Source: an uncultured Eubacterium sp. (GTDB lineage: Bacteria > Bacillota > Clostridia > Oscillospirales > Acutalibacteraceae). From it: a stretch of DNA of 32,986 nt. The DNA lies in assembly GCA_910577215.1 (NCBI GenBank), contig CAJTMQ010000012.1:1-32986 (forward strand). Reading direction: 5' to 3'. Below are positions 8,005 through 16,544 of this stretch, one piece after another (the stretch's first letter is position 1; each line of letters opens with the position of its first letter). Below the pieces are notes generated by a model. The model ran no database searches and was not told the origin of the DNA. It saw only the letters and a list, made by a program, of their open reading frames with translations. The translations under genes were made by a program, and so were the position numbers.

Positions 8005-8844
8005 TTACAAATCTATTTCGCCGCTGAAAACAGTAGTGGCAGGTCCTGTCATAAACACACTGTCCTGCTCATTGCCGCTCCAGCTTATTTCCAAATCACC
8101 GCCCAAAAGATGAACCGTAACATCATGATTGACATAGCCGTTTAAAACTGCCGCAACAACCGTTGCACATGTGCCTGTTCCGCAGGCAAGAGTTTCACCC
8201 GAGCCACGCTCCCAAACACGCATATCAAGATTATTTCTATCCTTAACATTAACAAATTCCGTGTTGACCCTATCGGGAAAAACAGAATGATTTTCAAACA
8301 TAGGGCCAATCTTTTCAAGCGGAAAATCCTTGACCGGAATATCCGTAAAAACAACTGCATGAGGATTACCCATTGAAACGCATGTCATTATATATTCCGT
8401 ACCGTCAACAACAATTTTTTCATTTACTGCTTTTTCTTTATCTGTAACAACAGGTATTTTCTCAGCCTTAAGAATCGGCTTTCCCATATCAACCCTTGCC
8501 GAAACAACCTTGCCGTTTTCAACAAGAACATCAATATATTTAACTGCACCCATTGATTCAACGGATATTGATTTTTTATCTGTTAATTTATTATCATAAA
8601 CATATTTTGCAACGCATCGTATTCCGTTACCGCACATTGCGCCGCGTGAACCGTCTGCATTATACATAACCATTTCAAAATCAGCTGTATCGGACGGCTT
8701 TATGATAATAAGTCCATCCGCTCCTATGCCGAAATGGCGGTCTGAAACAAGAATTGACGCTTTTGCTTCATCTTCAATTTTTTCTTCAAAGCCGTTCACA
8801 TATATATAATCATTGCCGCAGCCGTGCATTTTTGTAAACTTCAT
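8005..8844 (-). CDS. dapF: Diaminopimelate epimerase
   Basis: DapF interconverts LL- and meso-diaminopimelate without a cofactor, using two cysteines. Both active-site motifs are present: MCGNGIRCVAKY in the first lobe and the second in GETLACGTGTCATVVAA. The N-terminal FTKMHGCGNDYIYV is also typical. I place the start at 8844, giving 279 residues, the normal length. The open frame reaches 8922, but the extra 26 residues are unlike the family, and a GGAG site lies just before the ATG at 8844. It is the first gene of dapF-dapL-purC-purB and follows the ANTAR gene by 130 bases with no clear terminator between them. Confidence 0.96.
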   Translation of the reverse strand: MKFTKMHGCGNDYIYVNGFEEKIEDEAKASILVSDRHFGIGADGLIIIKPSDTADFEMVMYNADGSRGAMCGNGIRCVAKYVYDNKLTDKKSISVESMGAVKYIDVLVENGKVVSARVDMGKPILKAEKIPVVTDKEKAVNEKIVVDGTEYIMTCVSMGNPHAVVFTDIPVKDFPLEKIGPMFENHSVFPDRVNTEFVNVKDRNNLDMRVWERGSGETLACGTGTCATVVAAVLNGYVNHDVTVHLLGGDLEISWSGNEQDSVFMTGPATTVFSGEIDL

Positions 8845-8899
8845 AAAACCATCTCCATAATTATAGTCATCAGTATTTAACCATATCTGACATATGTAG

Positions 8900-8928
8900 A
8901 TTATACTTCCGATAAAATGCAATTAAAA
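8900..8928 (-). promoter_or_regulatory. Possible promoter of the dapF operon
   Basis: On the minus strand, TTTTAA (8923-8928), 17 bases, TATAAT (8900-8905). The -10 is perfect but the -35 is poor. Read-through from the ANTAR gene is an alternative source of transcript. Confidence 0.4.
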
Positions 8929-8974
8929 TCTCAAATTATGCTTAAAAGCAGGCAAATCGTGCGGTTTAATTGAC

Positions 8975-9490
8975 TTAAGCCAGATTATCAAGAATATCCA
9001 TAGCTGTTTGCGCCAGCTTTTTGCCGCTTTTCATACTTTCACTCTGCAGAAATTTATGAGCATGCATTTCATCCATTCCCTTAATGCTCATCAACGCCTG
9101 TTTCGCTTTGGTTATGTAATCGTTATCACTTTCACTTCTTTTTGTGAAGCTTGATTTGCTTGCTGCAAGTAGCCCAACAGTCTGTAGAAACTCATTGGAA
9201 TTTATCGGAAGAGGAAGGGTAATCATATTACCCATATACTGCTCTCTTCCGTTTTTTGAAAGTGCAACAACATCAAAATCAACAGGCAGTGCTTCAGCAA
9301 GTTCAGCGGAGGACATATCCCGCATTAAAAACGGACACACTATAACTCCCCTGCTCTTTTCCTGAGAAATCTCAAGTGCAGTTGAACCGAGTGCACAGAT
9401 GTGCGACACGTGATAGCCGCCTTTTTCGATAAGAGCGCGAATTGCCATTGCTGTTTCTTTAACAGGGTATACAACAATAATATCCTTCAC
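8975..9490 (-). CDS. Orphan ANTAR-domain regulator with degenerate receiver domain
   Basis: ANTAR proteins bind paired stem-loops in nascent RNA and prevent transcription termination. The last 55 residues match ANTAR: YITKAKQALMSIKGMDEMHA followed by HKFLQSESMKSGKKLAQTAM and DIL. The first 110 residues have the receiver-domain layout but none of its chemistry. The acidic pair after strand 1 is absent (IIVVYPVKE), the phosphoacceptor position reads VIVCPFLMRD without an aligned Asp, and the strand-5 Lys is missing (LPLPINSNEF). Phosphorylation is therefore unlikely; a ligand or protein partner must set its activity. No sensor kinase is adjacent. The start is GTG with AAAGGAGGG upstream. It is divergent from the glycogen operon; a regulatory link is inference. 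Confidence 0.85.
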   Translation of the reverse strand: MKDIIVVYPVKETAMAIRALIEKGGYHVSHICALGSTALEISQEKSRGVIVCPFLMRDMSSAELAEALPVDFDVVALSKNGREQYMGNMITLPLPINSNEFLQTVGLLAASKSSFTKRSESDNDYITKAKQALMSIKGMDEMHAHKFLQSESMKSGKKLAQTAMDILDNLA

Positions 9491-9516
9491 CGCACTCCCT
9501 CCTTTTAATATACAAT

Positions 9517-9546
9517 ATTATAGCCTAAGCAATTCTATTCAGTCAA
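9517..9546 (-). promoter_or_regulatory. Promoter of the ANTAR regulator gene
   Basis: On the minus strand, TTGACT (9541-9546), 18 bases, TATAAT (9517-9522), about 27 bases from the GTG start. Confidence 0.7.
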
Positions 9547-9700
9547 TAGTAAAATAACTATATTTTTATTATTATATTACAGTTTACATAATTTCCCATA
9601 TTAATTTACATTGCACAAAAATGTGACACATATTTATAACAAATTGCACAATAATTTAATTTTGCCCAAAAATTCTTGTAACAAAATAACCAAAAAGTTC

Positions 9701-9729
9701 TTGAATATTGGTTTATATAATGATACAAT
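9701..9729 (+). promoter_or_regulatory. Promoter of the glgBCDA operon
   Basis: TTGAAT (9701-9706), 17 bases, TACAAT (9724-9729), with TGA directly before the -10 (extended -10, TGATACAAT). Confidence 0.7.
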
Positions 9730-9827
9730 GAGGTTGAGTTATAATAATATTGGGTAAAATGCACAAAATTCTGTATGCTTTTGATTCCCACTGTAAGATG
9801 TACTTATGATAAAGGAGATTATAATTA

Positions 9828-11708
9828 ATGAGTGAAATTAAACAAGAATATCAGTTTCCGATATATCTTTTCAATAAAGGTGAAAATTACAGGGCATACG
9901 AATTCTTTGGTGCTCATAGAATTAAAGAGGATACCTTTGCATTTCGTGTATGGGCACCTAATGCACAGGCAGTTTCTCTTGTAGGTGATTTTAACGGCTG
10001 GGACTATGAAGCAAACTATATGCTTCCTGCTGCACCGGAAATATGGGAATGCATCATCAGCGGTGTAAATATCTATGACTGCTATAAATATGCAATTCGC
10101 ACAAAAGACGGCCGGATTCTGGATAAAGCAGACCCCTACGGATTTCATTGTGAAACAAGGCCGGGTACTGCAAGCAAGGTTTATGAGCTTGACGGCTATA
10201 AATGGAATGATAAAAAATGGATAAGCAGTAATTTAAAAACGAATATTCTTGAAAAGCCCGTTAACATTTATGAGATTCATTTCGGTTCCTGGAAAAGGCA
10301 CGAGGACGGCAGTTTCCTCTCTTATCGTGAAATGGCGGATGAGCTGATTCCATATGTAAAAGAAATGGAATACACACATATTGAAATGATGCCTATTATG
10401 GAATTTCCTTTTGACGGCTCATGGGGCTATCAGGTTACGGGATATTTTGCACCCACATCAAGATACGGAACACCAAAGGATTTAATGTATTTTGTTGATA
10501 CGTGCCACCAGGCAGGTATAGGTGTGATACTGGATTGGGTGCCTGCACACTTCCCGAAAGATGCACACGGTCTTTATGAATTTGACGGTCAGCCGCTTTA
10601 TGAATACAGTGATATGAAAAAGGGCGAGCACAAGGAATGGGGCACACGCGTTTTTGATTACGGCAGAAATGAAGTTAAAAGCTTTTTGATTTCATCCGCC
10701 ATGTATTGGGCAGACAAGTATCATTTTGACGGACTTCGTGTTGATGCCGTTGCATCAATGCTTTACCTGGACTACGGCAGAAATGCCGGAGAATGGACTC
10801 CGAACAAAAACGGCGGCAGAGAAAACTATGAAGCTGTTGAATTCTTCAAGGCACTTAATTCCGCAATGTTCAAGGAGCATCCTGCAACTATGATGATTGC
10901 TGAGGAATCAACCGCCTGGCCTATGATTACAATGCCTCCAGATATAGGCGGACTTGGCTTTAACTTTAAATGGAATATGGGCTGGATGAATGATATGCTT
11001 CGTTACACCTCACTTGATCCGCTCTTCAGAAAAAACAACCACGATTGTATTACCTTCAGTTTCTTCTATGCTTTCTCGGAAAACTTTATTCTTCCTATAA
11101 GCCACGATGAGGTTGTTCACGGAAAATGCAGCCTGCTTAATAAAATGCCGGGCGAATATGACATGAAATTCAGCGGAATGCGTTTATTCCTTTCATATAT
11201 GATGGCTCATCCGGGCAAAAAGCTGCTGTTTATGGGGCAGGAATTCGGTCAGTTCAAGGAATGGGCATTTGAAGAAGGGCTTGATTGGGTTCTGCTTGAG
11301 TTTGAAAAGCATAAAAAACTTCAGCAGTTTTCTAAGGAGCTTAATCATTTCTATAAAGAACACCCTGAATTCTGGGAAATTGACTACAGCTGGGAGGGCT
11401 TCAGCTGGATTTCGAGTGACGATAATGAAAATTCCGCAATTGCTTTCAGAAGAATAAGCAAATCAGGCAAGGAAATTATCGGTTTATTCAATTTCACTCC
11501 TGTTGCCCATCAGGAATACAGAATAGGCGTTCCTGAAAAAGGCACCTATAAGGTTGTGTTTGACAGCAATGTTAAAAAATACGGCGGTGATAAAGCAAAG
11601 CTTTCGGGAACTTATAAAACGGCTAAAAAACCGATGCACGGCTTTGAGCAGAGCATCGGAGTTAAACTGGGCGGCTTAAACGCTCTGTTTTTAGAAAAAA
11701 CAAATTAA
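9828..11708 (+). CDS. glgB: 1,4-alpha-glucan branching enzyme
   Basis: GlgB cuts alpha-1,4 chains and re-attaches them as alpha-1,6 branches during glycogen synthesis. The 626-residue protein has one N-terminal CBM48 module (FRVWAPNAQAVSLVGDFNGW, about 33-55) and a GH13 catalytic barrel. The catalytic residues are visible: Asp in FDGLRVDAVASMLYLDYGR, Glu in MMIAEESTAWP, and Asp in PISHDEVVHGK. The GSWGYQVTGYFAPTSRYG segment is typical of branching enzymes. A short C-terminal all-beta domain closes the protein. It lacks the extra N-terminal module found in some GlgB. AAAGGAG precedes the ATG. It is the first of four genes, followed after 13 bases by glgC. Confidence 0.96.
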   Translation: MSEIKQEYQFPIYLFNKGENYRAYEFFGAHRIKEDTFAFRVWAPNAQAVSLVGDFNGWDYEANYMLPAAPEIWECIISGVNIYDCYKYAIRTKDGRILDKADPYGFHCETRPGTASKVYELDGYKWNDKKWISSNLKTNILEKPVNIYEIHFGSWKRHEDGSFLSYREMADELIPYVKEMEYTHIEMMPIMEFPFDGSWGYQVTGYFAPTSRYGTPKDLMYFVDTCHQAGIGVILDWVPAHFPKDAHGLYEFDGQPLYEYSDMKKGEHKEWGTRVFDYGRNEVKSFLISSAMYWADKYHFDGLRVDAVASMLYLDYGRNAGEWTPNKNGGRENYEAVEFFKALNSAMFKEHPATMMIAEESTAWPMITMPPDIGGLGFNFKWNMGWMNDMLRYTSLDPLFRKNNHDCITFSFFYAFSENFILPISHDEVVHGKCSLLNKMPGEYDMKFSGMRLFLSYMMAHPGKKLLFMGQEFGQFKEWAFEEGLDWVLLEFEKHKKLQQFSKELNHFYKEHPEFWEIDYSWEGFSWISSDDNENSAIAFRRISKSGKEIIGLFNFTPVAHQEYRIGVPEKGTYKVVFDSNVKKYGGDKAKLSGTYKTAKKPMHGFEQSIGVKLGGLNALFLEKTN

Positions 11709-11721
11709 GGAGAACTTAACT

Positions 11722-12930
11722 ATGGCACATAAAACAAATGTTGTTGCAATGCTCCTTGCAGGCGGTCAGGGAAGCCGTCTTGGTGTATTAACAAAGAACA
11801 TTGCAAAACCTGCCGTTCCATATGGCGGCAAATACCGAATCATTGACTTCCCTCTTTCAAACTGTGTAAACAGCGGTATTTATACCGTTGGTGTGCTTAC
11901 GCAGTATCAGCCGCTTGAGCTTAATGATTACCTCGGCAACGGTCAGCCGTGGGATTTAGACAGACAGAGCGGCGGCGTTCACGTGCTTTCACCTTACGAA
12001 GCAATCGGCGGTGCTGAATGGTATAAGGGTACTGCAAATGCAATTTATCAGAATATCAATTTCATTCAGAAATATGATCCCGAATATGTTGTTATTCTTT
12101 CCGGTGACCATATTTATAAAATGAATTATGCAAAAATGATTGATTTTCACAAAAAGAATGACGCTGCCTGCACAATTGCCGTTCTTGAAGTTCCGTGGGA
12201 GGAAGCATCGCGCTTCGGTATTCTTGCAACGGATGAGAACGATAAAATTTATGAATTTGCAGAAAAACCGGCAGAGCCTAAATCAAACAAGGCATCCATG
12301 GGTGTTTACGTTTTCAGCTGGGACAAGTTGAAGCAGTACCTTATTCAGGATGAAAATACAGAGGGCTCAGCGAACGATTTCGGTAAGAATATCATTCCTA
12401 CAATGCTTGATGCAGGCGAAAGAATGTTTGCTTTCCCGTTCAAGGGTTACTGGAAGGATGTAGGCACTATTGATTCACTCTGGGAAGCAAACCTTGATAT
12501 TATAAATCCAAATGTTGATCTTGATCTGAGTGACAAAAGCTGGAAAATCTACAGCCGCAATCCAATGGCTCCGCCTCATTACATAGGTAAAAATGCAAGG
12601 GTAGAAAATTCTTCAATTTCAGAGGGCTGTGAAATTGAAGGCGATGTTGATTACAGTGTTGTTTTCAGCAATGTTACAATTGAAGAGGGCGCTGATGTAA
12701 GATACAGCGTTATTATGCCCGGTGCAACCATCAAAAAAGGCGCAAAGGTTTATTACTCAATCGTTGCAGAAAATGCAGTTATTGAAGAGGATGCTAAAAT
12801 AGGCGAAATTCCTGAAAAGCTTGAAAATCCTGAACAATGGGGAATCGCCGTTATAGGCTCGGATGCAGTAATCACCAAGGGCAAATATGTTGAACCCGGT
12901 GTAATGATTAAATCGGGAGAGGAGGTATAA
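11722..12930 (+). CDS. glgC: Glucose-1-phosphate adenylyltransferase (ADP-glucose pyrophosphorylase), catalytic subunit
   Basis: GlgC makes ADP-glucose and PPi from ATP and glucose-1-phosphate, the committed step of glycogen synthesis. The 402-residue protein has the nucleotide loop LLAGGQGSRLGVLTKNIAKP, then the KYRIIDFPLSNCVNSGI motif, the SGDHIYKMNY catalytic Asp, the FAEKP glucose-1-phosphate motif, and a left-handed beta-helix C-terminus. The loop has Ser where most homologues have Thr (GGQGSRL), a conservative change. The ribosome binding site for glgD is built into the last codons (GAGGAGGTATAA), four bases before the next start. With GlgD alongside it, the active form is probably a mixed tetramer as described in other Firmicutes. 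Confidence 0.96.
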   Translation: MAHKTNVVAMLLAGGQGSRLGVLTKNIAKPAVPYGGKYRIIDFPLSNCVNSGIYTVGVLTQYQPLELNDYLGNGQPWDLDRQSGGVHVLSPYEAIGGAEWYKGTANAIYQNINFIQKYDPEYVVILSGDHIYKMNYAKMIDFHKKNDAACTIAVLEVPWEEASRFGILATDENDKIYEFAEKPAEPKSNKASMGVYVFSWDKLKQYLIQDENTEGSANDFGKNIIPTMLDAGERMFAFPFKGYWKDVGTIDSLWEANLDIINPNVDLDLSDKSWKIYSRNPMAPPHYIGKNARVENSSISEGCEIEGDVDYSVVFSNVTIEEGADVRYSVIMPGATIKKGAKVYYSIVAENAVIEEDAKIGEIPEKLENPEQWGIAVIGSDAVITKGKYVEPGVMIKSGEEV

Positions 12931-12934
12931 GTCT

Positions 12935-14059
12935 ATGAACGGAAAAACAGTATTGGGAATGGTTTTTGCAAATGTTCACGAAGAAGCACTAAACAGCTTA
13001 ACAGCTATGAGAACAATGGGCTCTGTTCCGTTTTGTTCAAGATACAGATTAATAGATTTTCCTCTTTCCAATATGGTTGAAAGCGGAATTACAAAAATAG
13101 GTGTAATCACCAATGCGAATTTCCAGTCGCTTATGGATCATGTAGGCACAGGTAAGCCTTGGGATTTAAGCAGAAAGAATGACGGCTTATTCATTCTGCC
13201 TCCGTTCAATGTTGGCTCTGCCGCTATGTGGGGCAACAGAATTGATGCAATATACGGCAACAAGGGCTTTCTTGATCAGAGCAATCAGACCTATGTTGTT
13301 ATGAGTGACTGCAACAATGTTTTATCACTTGACTACAGAGCTCTTTTTGACGCTCACGAAAAAACAAATGCTGATATTACAATTGTCGGTGTTAAGGCAC
13401 CAATGCCAAACGGAATCAGCTCTATCCTCTGCTTTGATAAGGTTGAAGCAGACGGCAAAATTACCGAAATGAGCCTTGACAGAGATGATGAAGGAGATAT
13501 TTTCCACAGTGTAAATATTATCATTATGAAAAAGTATCTGCTTGAGTCACTTATTACAACTGCACATTCAAAGAATGAAATTTCATTCCAGCGCAATATC
13601 ATTATGGCAAACGCAAAGAATCTGAAAATCTATGCTTATGATGCAACAGATGCATTTGTCGGCACACTTTCATCGGTTCAGGCTTATTATGATGTTTCCA
13701 TGAAGCTGTTTGAAAAGGAAAACAGAGGAAAGCTTTTCAATAAAAACTTCCCGATTTGTACAAAAGAACGTGACGATATGCCGTCTCTTTATGGTCCCGA
13801 ATCAAAGCTTAACAATTCTCTTGCGGCAGACGGCTGTATTATTGAGGGAACTGTTGAAAATTCCATTATTTTCAAGGGTGTTAAAATAGGAAAGGGTGCA
13901 GTGGTTAAGAACTCCATTTTAATGCAGGATTCCGTTGTTGGTGAAAATGCAAAGCTCAACTGTGTTATTGCCGATAAGAATGTTAACATTAAAGGCGGTG
14001 TAGAGCTTTCCGGCGCACCAACATTCCCTGTTTCTCTTTCAAAGAGCACAAGGATTTAA
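12935..14059 (+). CDS. glgD: GlgD, regulatory paralogue of ADP-glucose pyrophosphorylase
   Basis: This 374-residue protein is a GlgC paralogue that keeps the SRYRLIDFPLSNMVESGITKIG motif and the C-terminal beta-helix (IIEGTVENSIIFKGVKIGKG). It has lost the Gly-rich nucleotide loop: where GlgC has GGQGSRL, this reads FANVHEEALNSLTAMRT. The catalytic Asp region is altered too (MSDCNNVLSLDY). In Firmicutes, GlgD subunits are generally inactive alone and stimulate GlgC in a hetero-oligomer, and that role fits here. It is located between glgC and glgA with short gaps. The C-terminus ends soon after the helix, as in other GlgD. Confidence 0.94.
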   Translation: MNGKTVLGMVFANVHEEALNSLTAMRTMGSVPFCSRYRLIDFPLSNMVESGITKIGVITNANFQSLMDHVGTGKPWDLSRKNDGLFILPPFNVGSAAMWGNRIDAIYGNKGFLDQSNQTYVVMSDCNNVLSLDYRALFDAHEKTNADITIVGVKAPMPNGISSILCFDKVEADGKITEMSLDRDDEGDIFHSVNIIIMKKYLLESLITTAHSKNEISFQRNIIMANAKNLKIYAYDATDAFVGTLSSVQAYYDVSMKLFEKENRGKLFNKNFPICTKERDDMPSLYGPESKLNNSLAADGCIIEGTVENSIIFKGVKIGKGAVVKNSILMQDSVVGENAKLNCVIADKNVNIKGGVELSGAPTFPVSLSKSTRI

Positions 14060-14073
14060 CGGAGGATAAAAAT

Positions 14074-15495
14074 ATGAAAGTATTATATGTTTCATCTGAA
14101 GCCAATCCATGGATGGCTTCAGGCGGTCTTGGAGATGTTGCAGGCTCACTTCCGATTGCACTTCGCAAAAGATTAATCGGCTGCCGTGTTGTAATGCCGC
14201 TTTATGACACAATAAAGCAGGAATATAAGGATAAAATGAAATTTGTCACCTCAATTTCCGTTCCCGTAAGCTGGCGCCGCCAGTATTGCGGAATTTTTGA
14301 GGCAAAGCTTAACGGCGTTGTTTTCTATTTCCTTGATAATCAGTATTATTTCAAAAGAGACGGAATTTACGGTCACTTTGATGATGCTGAAAGATTTGCA
14401 TTCTTTGCAAGAGCGGCTATTGAAATTATTCCTGCTATCGGCTGGAAGCCTGATATTATTCATTGTAATGACTGGCAGAGTGCATTAACTCCGCTTTATT
14501 ACAGCTGCTATTATGCAAATCAGCTTGGCTTTGAAAACATCAAAACCGTGTTTACAATTCACAATATTCAGTATCAGGGAAAATACGGAAACGAGCTGCT
14601 TCAGGATGTGCTGGGTGTTGCTCCTGAGCATTACAGTCTTATTCAGTATGATGGTCTTGTTAACTTCCTTAAAGCAGGTATTGAATGTGCAAATAAGGTT
14701 ACAACCGTTTCACCGAGTTATGCTAAAGAAATTCTTGATCCGTGGTATTCACACGGGCTTGATCCTATCCTTAATCAAAGAAGCTGGAAGCTCTGCGGTA
14801 TACTTAACGGTATTGATACGGACAGCTACAACCCTGAAACAGACCCTGCTCTTTGGGAAAATTATAATGCAGATGATTTCTCTGCAAAGGCTAAGAATAA
14901 AGAAGAGCTGCAAAAAATGATGGGTCTTAATGTAAATGCTGATACACCTGTTATCGGCATTGTTACAAGACTTGTCGGTCATAAGGGTGTTGACCTTATG
15001 AAGGAAGTTCTTGAAAAGAGCCTTTGGGAGCGCGATGTTCAGTATATTGTGCTCGGTTCAGGCGAATGGCAGTATGAAAGTTTCTTCCGTGAGCTTCACA
15101 ATAAATACCCCGATAAGGTTGGGCTTCGCCTTGGCTTTGTGCCTGATCTTGCAAGAAAGATTTATGCAGGTTCTGATTTATTCTTAATGCCAAGCAAGAG
15201 CGAACCCTGCGGTCTTTCCCAGATGGTAGCACTTCGCTACGGCACAGTGCCGATTGTCCGCAAAACAGGCGGACTCCGTGACTCCATTACAGACAGCGGC
15301 GACGGCGAGGGCAACGGATTTACCTTTGCAACCTATGATGCTTACGATATGCTTGGTGCAATATACAGAGCAATTGATGCATTTAACAGTAAGGATTATT
15401 GGAAGACCCTGGTTGAGCGTGCTCTGCATTGTGATATGAGCTGGGGCAAATCAGCAAATGAATACATTAAGATGTATAAATCACTTCTCAAATAA
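14074..15495 (+). CDS. glgA: Glycogen synthase (ADP-glucose, GT5)
   Basis: GlgA transfers glucose from ADP-glucose to the non-reducing end of glycogen. The 473-residue protein is a full GT-B fold of family GT5. It shows the N-terminal VLYVSSEANPWMASGGLGDV segment, FTIHNIQYQGKYG, TTVSPSYAKEI, GIVTRLVGHKGVDL, and the C-terminal donor site MPSKSEPCGLSQMVALRYGT followed by VPIVRKTGGL. The usual N-terminal K-x-G-G-L lysine, which contacts ADP-glucose, is Ala here (ASGGL, residues 15-19). The rest of the donor site, including the EPCGL Glu, looks normal, so I expect an active enzyme. The gene follows glgD by 14 bases with GGAGG, and a terminator closes the operon. Confidence 0.95.
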   Translation: MKVLYVSSEANPWMASGGLGDVAGSLPIALRKRLIGCRVVMPLYDTIKQEYKDKMKFVTSISVPVSWRRQYCGIFEAKLNGVVFYFLDNQYYFKRDGIYGHFDDAERFAFFARAAIEIIPAIGWKPDIIHCNDWQSALTPLYYSCYYANQLGFENIKTVFTIHNIQYQGKYGNELLQDVLGVAPEHYSLIQYDGLVNFLKAGIECANKVTTVSPSYAKEILDPWYSHGLDPILNQRSWKLCGILNGIDTDSYNPETDPALWENYNADDFSAKAKNKEELQKMMGLNVNADTPVIGIVTRLVGHKGVDLMKEVLEKSLWERDVQYIVLGSGEWQYESFFRELHNKYPDKVGLRLGFVPDLARKIYAGSDLFLMPSKSEPCGLSQMVALRYGTVPIVRKTGGLRDSITDSGDGEGNGFTFATYDAYDMLGAIYRAIDAFNSKDYWKTLVERALHCDMSWGKSANEYIKMYKSLLK

Positions 15496-15515
15496 ATAAA
15501 AAAACAATTAAATTT

Positions 15516-15545
15516 AAAGAGCAGGTTTCAACCCTGCTCTTTTTT
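15516..15545 (+). terminator. Intrinsic terminator of the glgBCDA operon
   Basis: AAAGAGCAGG (15516-15525) pairs with CCTGCTCTTT across a 7-8 base loop and is followed by a T tract. Confidence 0.9.
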
Positions 15546-15590
15546 GGGTAAAGGTTTGAGGATTTATTCAATTTTGGTTAATATTTTCTC

Positions 15591-15620
15591 TTGACTTTTT
15601 TTAATTTGCGGTGATATAAT
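15591..15620 (+). promoter_or_regulatory. Promoter of the DUF2798 gene
   Basis: TTGACT (15591-15596), 18 bases, TATAAT (15615-15620) with an upstream TGA (extended -10). The leader to the ATG at 15767 is about 140 bases; I recognise no riboswitch in it. Confidence 0.7.
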
Positions 15621-15766
15621 CCATACGTAAATTTAATAATATGCATAACGACACAAGTAGTGCTTGGCACATAAATCTGATTACGGTAAAATGTTTCCAT
15701 TTTCGGATTGGTACAGGCTGCTTGTGTTTTTTTATGCTAAAAAGAGAATTAAAGGAGGGCATCATT

Positions 15767-16339
15767 ATGCCAAGAAATCAATTTCAAAGAATGGTTTTCG
15801 CATTTTTAACTGTTGTAATAACCGTTCATGCCTATGTGTTTTACAGCCTGTATGTTGTAAACGGCAGTACTTTAATGGAAATCAACAGCGCTTCCGGAGT
15901 TATTGAAGCCATCAACAATCAGGGCGGCGTTTATATGTTTGGAAGAGGACTTCCGATTTAGGCAATCATTTTGGTTGAATTCATCTGTGCATATGTACTT
16001 GAGGTTATTATGGGAAGCCCGTTACCCTTCAAGCTTGCATCAAAGATTTTTGATATGAAATCAACACACCATATGATTTTTGAATCCGCAATAATCTGCG
16101 CAACAGTCGGTCTTATGTGTCCTGCAATGAGTTTTCTTGCAGCAATCTTCTATTATCCGTTCTACGAAGGCTTTAATGTAATTACACTTCTCGCAAACTG
16201 GCTCAAGCTGGTATGCTTCAACTTCCCGTTTGCTTTCTTCTCACAGTTGTCTTTCATTCAGCCGTTAGTAAGAACGCTGTTCAAATTACTGTTCAGAAAA
16301 GACATAAAAAAAAGAGAAGCAGAATTTGCTTCCCAATAA
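15767..16339 (+). pseudogene. DUF2798 membrane protein gene interrupted by an in-frame amber codon
   Basis: One reading frame runs from the ATG at 15767 (AAAGGAGGG before it) to 16339. It would encode about 190 residues with two DUF2798-type repeats, each a pair of membrane helices: FAFLTVVITVHAYVFYSLYV in the first and IICATVGLMCPAMSFLAAIF in the second. A TAG at 15959-15961 stops the first part after 64 residues, in GRGLPI-stop-AIILVEFICAYVLE. From memory the family has Trp at this position (LPIW), so a single TGG-to-TAG change explains it. TAG is also the normal stop of the gene at 3473, so general recoding is unlikely. DUF2798 proteins are membrane proteins of unknown function. A weak restart (ATG at 16010 with GAGG before it) exists. 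Sequencing error cannot be excluded. Confidence 0.82.
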
Positions 16340-16419
16340 TAAATATCAATAAAAAGACATTCCATAACAAGCATCCCTTATAATTAGGAAATCCCACAGA
16401 ATGTATTGGCTTTAAAATT

Positions 16420-16448
16420 AACAGCATAGTCGGCTATGCTGTTTTTTC
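16420..16448 (+). terminator. Intrinsic terminator
   Basis: ACAGCATAG and CTATGCTGT pair across TCGG, followed by TTTTTT. It lies about 80 bases after the DUF2798 frame ends. Confidence 0.82.
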
Positions 16449-16544
16449 TTTTGCTTTTATTTGTTCAAGCACAGATTAATGCAGTATTTTTAAAATAAAC
16501 TCGCTGAGTATTGTTGCAAATTCTTCTAATTTAACATCTTTGTT

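Larger units (their letters stand above)
9491..9827. other. Divergent intergenic region between the ANTAR gene and glgB
   Basis: These 337 bases are very AT-rich and hold a promoter for each flanking gene. No gene-like frame was found. The glgB leader downstream of its promoter is about 90 bases. I looked there for the paired six-base-loop hairpins (A at loop position 1, G at 4) that ANTAR proteins bind and did not find a convincing pair. Confidence 0.6.

Noticed and set aside
8845..8922. Upstream extension of dapF by 26 residues
   Set aside because: The residues do not resemble DapF, overlap the probable promoter, and the ATG at 8844 has its own ribosome binding site.
9730..9827. ANTAR-type dual hexaloop hairpins in the glgB leader
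   Set aside because: The best hairpin near 9761 has a loop AAATTC without G at position 4 and only three firm pairs; no second hairpin follows.
15959..15961. Pyrrolysine or other amber recoding in the DUF2798 gene
   Set aside because: TAG ends the gene at 3473-4054 normally, no recoding machinery is seen, and a single change from Trp is simpler.
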